Shown: positions 53,418 through 60,756 of the stretch, piece after piece
How the letters are laid out: every line of letters starts with the position of its first letter
How positions within the stretch are numbered: the first letter of the stretch is position 1
Source: JACVRM01 sp963809765
GTDB taxonomy: Bacteria > Actinomycetota > Thermoleophilia > Gaiellales > Gaiellaceae
Reading direction: 5' to 3'
Length of the DNA: 64,000 nucleotides
Assembly (NCBI GenBank): GCA_963809765.1
Contig: CAWEKT010000003.1
Span: 1,488,001-1,552,000 of the forward strand
Position numbers and translations under genes: made by a program
Notes under the pieces: model-generated
What the model was told of the DNA's origin: nothing
The model's input: the letters and a program-made list of their open reading frames with translations, nothing else
Databases searched by the model: none

Positions 53418-53437
53418 GCCGACACGACAAGGAGCAG

Positions 53438-54038
53438 GTGACCGAACACATCTACGCCCACGAGCATCCCGAGTCCGGCAGCCGCCGCGACGGCGGCTTC
53501 ACGCTTTGGTTCACGGGCCTCTCCGGCTCGGGCAAGTCCACCATCGCCCACCTGGTCGGGCCGGAGCTCGACCGGCGCGGCTGCGTCGTCGAGTACCTGG
53601 ACGGCGACACCGTGCGCACGAACCTGTCGAAGGGCCTCGGCTTCTCCAAGGAGGACCGCGACACGAACATCGAGCGGATCGGCTGGGTCGCCTCGCGCCT
53701 GACGCGCCAGGGCGGCGCCGTCATCGCCGCCGCCATCTCGCCCTACGAGGAGACGCGGCGGAAGGCACGCGCGATGGTCGAGGAGTGGGGCACCTTCGTC
53801 GAGGTGCACGTCAAGGCGTCGGTCGAGGAGTGCGCACGCCGCGACGTCAAGGGTCTCTACGCCAAGGCGTTCGCCGGCGAGATCAAGGGCTTCACCGGCG
53901 TCGACGATCCCTACGAGGACCCGGTCAGCCCCGAGCTCGTGATCGACACCGAGGAGCACGAACCCGGAGGAGTCGGCGCAGCTGATCGTGGCCAAGCTCG
54001 AGCAGCTCGGCCTCGTGCCGGCGGAGGTGGCGGCATGA
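53438..54038 (+). CDS. cysC: Adenylylsulfate kinase (one frame shift)
   Basis: About 199 residues. P-loop TLWFTGLSGSGKSTIAHLVG, then VEYLDGDTVRTNLSKGLGFS, RIGWVASRLTRQGGAVIAAA and KGLYAKAFAGEIKGFTGVDD are family motifs. It phosphorylates APS to PAPS. A shift near 53963 moves the last 25 residues (ESAQLIVAKLEQLGLVPAEV). The GTG at 53438 is chosen, with AAGGAG just before it. The frame is open upstream into cysH, so a fusion cannot be excluded. Both APS reductase and APS kinase are present, so PAPS probably serves sulfotransferases. ATGA couples it to sat. Confidence 0.88.
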
Positions 54039-55180
54039 CCGTGACGGCGACCGACCGGCTGATCAGGCCGCACGGCGGCGAGCTGGTCGACCGCACGGGC
54101 GATGCGCCCGGCGATCTCGGCTCGCTCGAGACGCTGACGCTGACCTCGCGCGAGCTGTCCGACCTCGACATGCTCGCCTCGGGCGCGCTGTCGCCGCTCG
54201 AGGGCTTCATGGGCGAGGACGACTACCGCTCCGTCGTCGAGGACATGCGTCTCGCGAGCGGCCTCGCCATGGGCGCTCCCCGTCTGCCTCGCCGTCGACG
54301 AGGCGCCGGCGGGCGACCGCGTCGCGCTCGCCGACGAGTCCGGGCGGCCGCGTGGCGCGTGCTCGAGGTCGAGGGCGCCTACGCCTACGACAAGGACCTC
54401 GAGGCGGAGCGCTGCTTCCGCACCACCGACACCGACCACCCGGGCGTCGCGCGCCTCTACGAGCAGAAGCCGCTCTACCTGGCCGGCCGCGTGACCGTCT
54501 TCGAGCGCGCGAAGCCGCCCTACCCGGAGCTCGCGCTCGATCCGGCCGACACGCGCCGGACCTTCGCCGAGCGCGGCTGGAAGCGCGTCGTCGGCTTCCA
54601 GACCCGAAACCCGATCCACCGCGCGCACGAGTACCTGACCAAGGTCGCGCTCGAGACGGTCGACGGCCTGCTCATCCACCCGCTCGTCGGCGACACCAAG
54701 TCCGACGACGTGCCGGCTGCCACGCGCGTCGAGTGCTACCGCGTGCTCGTCGACAACTACTACCCGGACGACCGCGTCGTGGTCTCCGCGTTCCCGGCCG
54801 CGATGCGCTACGCCGGCCCGCGCGAGGCGATCTGGCACGCGATCTGCCGCAAGAACTACGGCTGCTCGCACTTCATCGTCGGGCGCGACCACGCCGGCGT
54901 CGGCTCGTACTACGGCACCTACGACGCGCAGCTGATCTTCGACGAGTTCGAGCCGCACGAGCTCGACATCGAGCCGATGTTCTTCGAGCACGCGTTCTGG
55001 TGCAAGGCCTGCGGGCAGATGGCGACGCCGAAGACGTGCCCGCACGGCGGCGACGACCACGTCTTCCTGTCGGGGACGAAGGTGCGCGAGCTGCTCTCGG
55101 CCGGCGAGGTGCCGCCGGTCGAGTTCACGCGGAGCGAGGTGGCGGAGGTGCTGATCGAGGCCTACCGCTCGACAGGGTGA
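54035..55180 (+). CDS. sat: ATP sulfurylase (sulfate adenylyltransferase; one frame shift)
   Basis: About 381 residues of dissimilatory/fungal-type ATP sulfurylase: SREL-DLDMLASGALSPLEGFM, ATP-site VVGFQTRNPIHRAHEYL, HPLVGDTKSDDVPAATRVEC and HFIVGRDHAGVGSYYGTYDA. A putative zinc cluster is WCKACGQMATPKTCPHG, and FLSGTKVRELLSAGEVPP is the end region. It makes APS from sulfate and ATP for CysH and CysC. A shift near 54270-54290 separates ASGLA from the following LAVDEAPAGDRVALADESG. It is the last gene of the rightward run from 49183. Confidence 0.92.
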   Translation: MTVTATDRLIRPHGGELVDRTGDAPGDLGSLETLTLTSRELSDLDMLASGALSPLEGFMGEDDYRSVVEDMRLASGLAMGAPRLPRRRRGAGGRPRRARRRVRAAAWRVLEVEGAYAYDKDLEAERCFRTTDTDHPGVARLYEQKPLYLAGRVTVFERAKPPYPELALDPADTRRTFAERGWKRVVGFQTRNPIHRAHEYLTKVALETVDGLLIHPLVGDTKSDDVPAATRVECYRVLVDNYYPDDRVVVSAFPAAMRYAGPREAIWHAICRKNYGCSHFIVGRDHAGVGSYYGTYDAQLIFDEFEPHELDIEPMFFEHAFWCKACGQMATPKTCPHGGDDHVFLSGTKVRELLSAGEVPPVEFTRSEVAEVLIEAYRSTG

Positions 55181-55193
55181 GAGTCGGGCGAGG

Positions 55194-55331
55194 CTAGGAG
55201 GCCGGATCCTGGCGGCCTGCTCTGCGGGCCGCCTCCGCTCTCAGCTCGGCGATGCGCTTCTCGAGCCGGCGACCCAGCCCCTCGGAGTAGGCGATCTCCT
55301 CAGGTGTTCTCTTCTTCCGTCTCCGCTTCAT
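55194..55331 (-). CDS. Small basic protein (45 residues) overlapping the acidic mini-gene
   Basis: MKRRRKKRTPEEIAYSEGLG, then RRLEKRIAELRAEAARRAGR and QDPAS. It is a single charged helix with a strongly basic N-terminus. The ATG at 55331 lies inside the upstream 32-codon gene in a different frame, giving a 32-bp overlap and hence translational coupling. No family was identified with certainty. The gene is convergent with sat, 13 bp away. Confidence 0.55.
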   Translation of the reverse strand: MKRRRKKRTPEEIAYSEGLGRRLEKRIAELRAEAARRAGRQDPAS

Positions 55332-55398
55332 CGTCGTCCTCCTCGAGCAGGTCGAGGATGCGTGCAACACCGCCCCGGATGTCGAACAGCGCTTCCAT
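55300..55398 (-). CDS. Small acidic protein (32 residues)
   Basis: MEALFDIRGGVARILDLLEE, then DDDEAETEEENT: a short amphipathic helix followed by a run of acidic residues. It overlaps the basic 45-residue gene. The opposite charges suggest the two products may bind each other. It is divergent from the TauE gene, and the ATAAGAGCCG motif is directly upstream of its ATG. Confidence 0.55.
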   Translation of the reverse strand: MEALFDIRGGVARILDLLEEDDDEAETEEENT

Positions 55399-55399
55399 G

Positions 55400-55409
55400 A
55401 TAAGAGCCG
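55400..55409. promoter_or_regulatory. Shared motif ATAAGAnCCG, site 2
   Basis: ATAAGAGCCG in the divergent gap between the mini-gene pair and the exporter matches ATAAGATCCG at 56459 in 9 of 10 bases. Confidence 0.3.
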
Positions 55410-55502
55410 TGTCGTCCGATCCGAGGCCGGCACGATCTGATGCTGGCGGCTCCGCGAATCGGCGGCAAGATGTCCGGAGCGGCCACGGGTCTGGCCAGGG
55501 CG

Positions 55503-56388
55503 ATGACCTGGGAGCTGTCGATCGCCGGCTTGCTGATCGGCGTCCTCGTCGGCCTCACCGGCATGGGCGGCGGCGCGCTGCTGACGCCGCTCCTGATCCT
55601 TGTCTTCGGCTTCAAGCCGACGCTCGCCGTCGGCACCGACATCCTCCACGGAGCGATCTTCAAGTCGATCGGCGCCGCGCGCCACCGGCGCCTCGGGACC
55701 GTCCACGCCCGCCTGGCGTTCTGGATGATCATCGCCTCGGCGCCGTTCTCGCTCCTGGGGGTCGAGCTCGCCGTGTGGCTCGAGGATCGCTACGGCGACG
55801 ACGTCGAGTCCGCCGGCGCGAAGGTGATCGGGGCGGCCCTGCTCCTCGGCGCGCTCGGGCTGGTGGCGAAGACGTTCGTGCGCCGCGGCGTCCAGCCGGA
55901 CGACGCGCCGTTCCTGCTCGGGCGCCGCGACCGCGATCATCGCCTTCCTGCTCGGCGCCTCGGGCGGCTTCATCGTCGGACTGACCTCGGTGGGCAGCGG
56001 GACGTTCTTCGCGCTCGTGATGCTGCTCGTCTTCCCGCTGACGGCGGCCAAGATCGTCGGCACCGACATCTGGCACGCGGCCGCGCTGCTCTGGGTGGCG
56101 GGCCTCAGCCACCTCCTCCACGGCAACGTCGACCTCGCTGCCATGGGCTGGCTCCTGCTCGGCTCGATACCCGGGATCCTGATCGGCAGCACGTTGACGG
56201 TGCGCGTGCCGGACCAGTCACTGCGGCTCGCGCTGGCGACGACGCTCGCGGTGAGCGGCATCAAGCTCCTCGAGCCTCCGGGCACCGGGCCGCTGATGCT
56301 CGTCGCCCTGGCCGGCGGCATCGTGCTCATCGTGCTCACGGAGCTCCGCCGGCCGCAGAGCCGCGTTGCCGCGCTCGCACGACGCTAG
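55503..56388 (+). CDS. TauE/SafE-family sulfite/organosulfonate exporter (one frame shift)
   Basis: About 295 residues, roughly eight membrane helices in two related halves. WELSIAGLLIGVLVGLTGMG opens half one, with GGALLTPLLILVFGF and AVGTDILHGAIFKSIGA. Half two is FLLGASGGFIVGLTSVGSGT with KIVGTDIWHAAALLWVAG. The paired GxGGG/GxGSG and GTDI motifs are family signatures. TauE proteins export sulfite, sulfolactate or related sulfonates, which fits the neighbouring ComA and CysH. A +1 shift near 55922 breaks it. An ATG 63 bp upstream (55440) is an alternative start. Confidence 0.88.
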
Positions 56389-56407
56389 ACCGACCGACGG
56401 TTCTCGC

Positions 56408-56437
56408 TTGACGTCGTCCGGTCGCGACAGCTATTGA
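56408..56437 (+). promoter_or_regulatory. Candidate promoter of the sulfate transport operon (TTGACG-N18-TATTGA)
   Basis: TTGACG (56408-56413) is 18 bp from TATTGA (56432-56437), in the 100-bp gap before the binding-protein gene. The dyad at 56433 and the motif at 56459 lie over and just after it. Confidence 0.45.
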
Positions 56438-56451
56438 TAGCCGCCGTCAAT
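56433..56451. promoter_or_regulatory. Candidate operator ATTGA-N9-TCAAT
   Basis: A 5-9-5 dyad (ATTGATAGCCGCCGTCAAT) overlapping the -10 region of the sulfate transport promoter. Spacing is in the range used by LysR-type regulators. Confidence 0.4.
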
Positions 56452-56458
56452 GTCAACG

Positions 56459-56474
56459 ATAAGATCCGCCAATA
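56459..56474 (+). promoter_or_regulatory. Shared 16-bp motif ATAAGnnnCGCCAATA, site 3
   Basis: ATAAGATCCGCCAATA agrees with the site at 49131 in 13 of 16 bases. It lies 14 bp before the ATG at 56489 and abuts the Shine-Dalgarno GAAGGAGGGG, so a bound regulator could also affect translation or elongation. Confidence 0.4.
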
Positions 56475-56488
56475 GAAGGAGGGGCTCC

Positions 56489-57485
56489 ATGAAGCGTGTC
56501 TCCCTCGTCGTCGCCCTGGTCACGACGCTCGTCGCGGCCGGCCTGCTCGCCGCCGCCGACTCGTCGACCGCGGACGCGGCTCGGCAGGACACCAAGCTGA
56601 CGCTCGTCGCGTACTCGACGCCGCGTGAGGCCTACGCCAAGCTGATCCCCGGGTTCCAGGCAACGGCCGCGGGGCGGGACGTCTCCTTCGACCAGTCCTA
56701 CGGCGCGTCCGGTGACCAGGCACGCGCGATCGTCGAGGGCCTCAAGGCCGACGTGGTCATGCTCTCGCTCGAGCCCGACATGACGACGCTCGTCAACCGC
56801 GGCTTCGTCGCCAGGAACTGGAAGAACAACCAGTACCAGGGCATCGTCACCCGCTCGGTGGTCTGCTTCGTCGTCCGGGACGGCAACCCCAAGAAGATCC
56901 GCACGTGGCAGGACCTCGTCAAGCCGGGCGTGCAGGTCGTGACGCCGAACCCGTTCACGTCGGGCGGCGCCAAGTGGAACATCATGGCCGCCTACGGCGC
57001 CCAGCTCCGCGCCAAGAAGACGCACGCGCAGGCGGTCTCCTACCTGCGGACGCTCTTCAAGGATCACGTCGTCTCGCTCGACAAGAGCGCCCGCGAGGCG
57101 CTGCAGACGTTCTCGAGCGGCCGCGGCGACGTCCTCATCACCTACGAGAACGAGGCGCTCTTCGCCAACAAGAAGGGCGTGCGCACCGACTACTACATCC
57201 CCAAGGCGACGCTGCGGATCGACAATCCGATCGCCGTGATCAGCAAGAGCGGGAACAAGGCGAAGGCCGACGGCATTCCTGAAGTACCTCTACACGCCGG
57301 CGGCGCAGCGGATCTTCGCCGACAACGGCTACCGCCCCGTCGTGCGGAGTGCGCTCAAGGGCTACTCGTTCGCGGTGCGGCCCGAGATGTTCACGATGAA
57401 GTACCTCGGCGGCTGGCCGAAGGTCGACAAGCGCTTCTTCGACCCGCGCACGGGGATCATGGCCGGGATCATCGGCGAGCGCTAA
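56489..57485 (+). CDS. Sulfate/thiosulfate ABC transporter substrate-binding protein (one frame shift)
   Basis: About 331 residues. The signal peptide is MKRVSLVVALVTTLVAAGLL. The sulfate-binding signatures are LTLVAYSTPREAYAKLIPGF and FDQSYGASGDQARAIVEGLK. VVTPNPFTSGGAKWNIMAAY and GDVLITYENEALFANKKGV carry the anion-contacting residues. After a shift near 57278, FLKYLYTPAAQRIFADNGYR follows. It captures sulfate or thiosulfate outside the membrane for CysTWA. GAAGGAGGGG 5 nt before the ATG is the clearest ribosome-binding site in the right half of the window. Confidence 0.92.
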
Positions 57486-57488
57486 CGC

Positions 57489-58310
57489 GTGGCGGCTCGG
57501 GCACACACGGCGACAGCGCCGTCGGTCGGGCGCCCGAGCGGGCTGCTCGTCCAGGGCATCGCGACGGGCTACCTGAGCCTGATCGTGCTGCTGCCGCTGG
57601 CCGCGATCACGTGGAAGGCGGGGGAGGGCGGCTGGGACAGCTTCCGGGAGGCGATCACCGCCCCGGAAGCCGTCGCGGCGCTCCGCCTCACCCTCGTCGT
57701 CTCGCTGCTGGTCGCGCTCGTCAACGCCGTCATCGGGACCGTTATCGCCTGGATCCTCGTCCGCGACAGCTTTCCCGGGCAGCGGTTCGTGAACGCGATC
57801 ATCGACCTGCCGTTCGCGCTTCCGACCGTGGTCGCAGGCCTGGTGCTGCTGGCGCTCTACGGGCCGAACGGGCCCGCGCCGGTCGACATCTCCTTCTCGC
57901 GCACGGCGGTGCTCGTCTCGCTGCTCTTCGTGACGCTGCCGTTCGTCGTGCGGACGGTGCAGCCGGTCCTGCACGAGCTCGACCGCGAGATGGAGGAGGC
58001 TGCCGCCTCTCTGGGCGCCGGCTCGTTCACCACCTTCCGGCGGATCATCTTCCCGATCCTGCTGCCCGCGATCCTCTCGGGCGTGGCGCTCGCCTACGCG
58101 CGGGCGATCGGCGAGTTCGGCGCCGTCGTGCTGATCACCGGCAACCTGCCGTTCAAGACCGAGGTCGCCTCCGTCTACATCTTCGGCCGCATCGAGAGCG
58201 GCGACCCGCAGGCCGCGGCCGCCGTCTCCGTGCTCCTGCTCGGGATCTCGCTCGCCGTCCTGCTCGGCATCGGCCTGATCAGGCGCCTGGTGACGAGGCA
58301 CGAGGCATGA
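57489..58310 (+). CDS. cysT: Sulfate ABC transporter permease CysT (CysU)
   Basis: 273 residues, six membrane helices, intact frame: GYLSLIVLLPLAAITWKAGE, DLPFALPTVVAGLVLLALYG. The ATPase-contacting EAA loop is EEAAASLGAGSFTTFRRIIF, and YARAIGEFGAVVLITGNLPF is typical of sulfate permeases. It forms the channel with CysW. It starts 3 bp after the binding protein and ends in an ATGA overlap with cysW. Confidence 0.93.
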   Translation: MAARAHTATAPSVGRPSGLLVQGIATGYLSLIVLLPLAAITWKAGEGGWDSFREAITAPEAVAALRLTLVVSLLVALVNAVIGTVIAWILVRDSFPGQRFVNAIIDLPFALPTVVAGLVLLALYGPNGPAPVDISFSRTAVLVSLLFVTLPFVVRTVQPVLHELDREMEEAAASLGAGSFTTFRRIIFPILLPAILSGVALAYARAIGEFGAVVLITGNLPFKTEVASVYIFGRIESGDPQAAAAVSVLLLGISLAVLLGIGLIRRLVTRHEA

Positions 58311-59115
58311 GCGCCGGCGTCCTTCTCCGCCGCTACTCGCTCAGGGTGATCGGGCTCGGCTACCTGTTCCTGCTGCTGGCTGCGCCCGTCGCACTCGTGT
58401 TCTGGAAGACCTTCGAGGACGGCTTCGGACCCGCCTGGGACGCGATCACGACCCCGGCGGCGCTGCACGCGCTCAAGCTGACGCTGCTGATCGCGGCGAT
58501 CGCCGTGCCCGGCGAACACGATCTTCGGCGTCGCCTGCGCGCTCGCGATCGTGCGCTACCGGATGCGCGGCACGAACCTCATCAACGCCCTCGTCGACCT
58601 GCCGCTGGCACTGTCGCCGGTCGTCGTCGGCCTCGCCTTCCTGCTCCTCTACGGGCGGAACGGCTGGTTCGGCAGCTGGCTCGAGGAGCACGGCGTCCAG
58701 ATCGTCTTCTCGACGCCCGGGATGATCCTCGTGACCATGTTCGTCTCGCTCCCGTTCGTCGTGCGTGAGGTAGTGCCGGTGCTGCGCGAGATCGGGACCG
58801 AGCAGGAACAGGCGGCGGAGACGCTGGGCGCGTCGCCGCTGCAGACCTTCCGCCGGATCACGCTGCCCGCGATCCGCTGGGCGATCGTCTACGGCGTCGT
58901 GCTGACGACCGCGCGGGCGCTCGGCGAGTACGGTGCCGTGAGCGTCATGTCGGGCCGCGTCGTCGGCAAGACCGAGACGCTGACGCTGCACGTGGAGTAC
59001 GCGCTACCAGAGCTTCGACTACGTCGCCGCCTACGCTTCCGCGGTCATGCTCGCCCTGATCGCGATCACGACCCTCGTGCTCATGACCGTCTTCCGCCCG
59101 AAAGGCGAGCACTGA
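58307..59115 (+). CDS. cysW: Sulfate ABC transporter permease CysW (two frame shifts)
   Basis: About 269 residues. IGLGYLFLLLAAPVALVFWK begins it. After a shift near 58513, LAIVRYRMRGTNLINALVDL continues, then PLALSPVVVGLAFLLLYGRN, the EAA loop AETLGASPLQTFRRITLPAI and ARALGEYGAVSVMSGRVVGK. A second shift near 59012 precedes FDYVAAYASAVMLALIAITT. It pairs with CysT. Its TGA overlaps the cysA ATG by one base (TGATG). Confidence 0.9.
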
Positions 59116-60123
59116 TGGCGATCGCGGTGCGCAGCGTCACCAAGCGCTTCGGCGACTTCACGGCCCTCGACTCGGTCTCGCTCGCGATTCCGGGCGGCTC
59201 GCTGACCGCCCTGCTCGGCCCGAGCGGAAGCGGCAAGTCGACGCTGCTGCGCGTCATGGCCGGGCTCGAGCAACCCGACGAGGGCGACGTGCTCATCTCG
59301 GGCGAGGAGGCCACCGGCGTGCCCGCGCGCAAGCGCGGCGTCGGCTTCGTCTTCCAGCACTACGCCGCCTTCAAGCACATGACCGTCGAGCGGAACATCG
59401 CCTTCGGCCTCGACATCCGCAAGCGGCCGAAGCAGGAGACCAGGAAGCGGGTCGGCGAGCTGCTCGAGCTCGTGCAGCTGCAGGGGCTCGCCAAGCGCTA
59501 CCCGTCGCAGCTCTCGGGCGGGCAGCGCCAGCGCATGGCGCTCGCGCGGGCGCTGGCCGTCGACCCGAAGGTGCTGCTCCTCGACGAGCCCTTCGGCGCC
59601 CTCGACGCGCGCGTGCGCAAGGAGCTGCGCGCGTGGCTGCGGCGCCTCCACGACGAGGTGCACGTCACCACCGTCTTCGTCACGCACGACCAGGAAGAGG
59701 CGATGGAGGTCGCCGACCGCATCGCCGTCATGAACGAGGGGCGGATCGAGCAGGTCGGCCGGCCGCGCGACCTCTACGAGCACCCGGCCAACGAGTTCGT
59801 GATGACCTTCGTCGGGCCGGTCAGCCGCCTGCGCGGCGAGTTCGTGCGGCCCCACGACCTCGAGCTGACGCTGGAGCCGAACGGGACGACCGAGCGCGCC
59901 GTCGTCGCAGCGGGTCGTCCACCTCGGCTTCGAGGTGCGGGTCGAGCTCACGCTCGAGGACGGCCAGGAGCTGCTCGCGCAGGCGACCCGCGGCGAGGCC
60001 GACCAGCTCGGCCTCGCGGAGGGGCAGACCGTGTTCGTGCGGCCGAGCCGCACGCGGAGCTTCGGCGACGAGCCTCAGCCCGCGAGCGCCGCCTCGAACG
60101 CGCCCGCAGCCTCGGCCCCGTAG
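59115..60123 (+). CDS. cysA: Sulfate ABC transporter ATP-binding protein (one frame shift)
   Basis: About 335 residues. Walker A is LLGPSGSGKSTLLRVMAGLE, the signature is QLSGGQRQRMALARAL, Walker B is VLLLDEPFGALDARVRKELR, and the switch His is in VTTVFVTHDQEEAMEVAD. A TOBE-like C-terminal domain follows, broken by a +1 shift near 59910. It energises sulfate import. The last 49 bases overlap the convergent macrodomain gene, so the Ala/Ser-rich end (SAASNAPAASAP) should be treated with caution. Confidence 0.92.
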
Positions 60124-60566
60124 ACCGCGACGACGACGCGCTCGAGCGCAGACGGCTCGAAGGCGCGGATCGCGTCGACCATCGCGCGGGCGGCGTCGGG
60201 AACGGCAACGCCGCCGACGCCGGTGCCGAAGGCCGGGAGCGCGAGCGACCGCGCGCCGAGACCGTCGGCCGTCTCGAGGACTGCCTGGGTCGTGCGTCCG
60301 ATGAGCTCCGGCGTCGTGCGCAGGTCCTGGCCCATCACCGCTCCGTGGACGACGTGCTGCGCCTGCAGCGAGCCGCCGCCAGTGGCGACCGCGCTGCCGA
60401 CCGCGATCGGCCCCTGCGCCATCGCCTCGCGCTCGATCTCCGCGCCGCCGGCCCGCTTGATCGCGCCGGCGACACCGGCGCCCATCCACAGGTGGTCGTT
60501 GGCCGCGTTCGCGATCGCGTCGACCTCGAGCTGCGTGATGTCGCCCTCGACGACCTCGATGTTCAC
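60075..60566 (-). CDS. Macrodomain protein (ADP-ribose or O-acetyl-ADP-ribose binding)
   Basis: 163 residues, a single macrodomain. NIEVVEGDITQLEVDAIANA, then ANDHLWMGAGVAGAIKRAGG holds the ADP-ribose-binding Asn and glycine loop. QAQHVVHGAVMGQDLRT and LPAFGTGVGGVAVPDAARAM give the diphosphate-binding loop. Such proteins hydrolyse O-acetyl-ADP-ribose or remove ADP-ribose from proteins. GTG 60566 is preceded by GGAGGGGA, a good ribosome-binding site. Its 3' end overlaps cysA by 49 bp on the other strand. Confidence 0.9.
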   Translation of the reverse strand: MNIEVVEGDITQLEVDAIANAANDHLWMGAGVAGAIKRAGGAEIEREAMAQGPIAVGSAVATGGGSLQAQHVVHGAVMGQDLRTTPELIGRTTQAVLETADGLGARSLALPAFGTGVGGVAVPDAARAMVDAIRAFEPSALERVVVAVYGAEAAGAFEAALAG

Positions 60567-60756
60567 GGCTCCCCTCCATCGGTCGTCGGACTGTGACGCA
60601 TCCGGCTCACGTCGGTCACACCGCTGTGCGTGACTCCCCGGTAGCGTCGAGCCCGGGGAGGAGGAGCGGCGGCCTCCCAGGCGACCTGTCCAGCGGGGAC
60701 GTGGCTGCCGCGGACATGTCCCGCGGAGACGCCGGTCTGCGACGTGCGCCGACCGC
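60567..60756. other. 190-bp gap between two reverse-strand genes, with GACATGTCCC-type palindromes
   Basis: Contains GACCTGTCCAGCGGGGACG (60680-60698) and CGCGGACATGTCCCGCGG (60709-60726), short inverted repeats resembling GAGACATGTCCC at 47080-47091. No gene is apparent; the second element may end the chimera transcript. Confidence 0.4.

Noticed and set aside
52627..54038. A genuine CysH-CysC fusion protein
   Set aside because: The open frame across the junction depends on one unverified shift near 53180, and the other frame ends cysH at 53417. Separate genes are the simpler reading, although a fusion is not excluded.
52928..55060. A very long reverse-strand open frame (over 700 codons) across cysH, cysC and sat
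   Set aside because: It is a GC-driven shadow of the real forward genes. Its translation is low-complexity and matches no family, whereas the forward frames carry all catalytic motifs. Many similar antisense frames across the window were dropped for the same reason.
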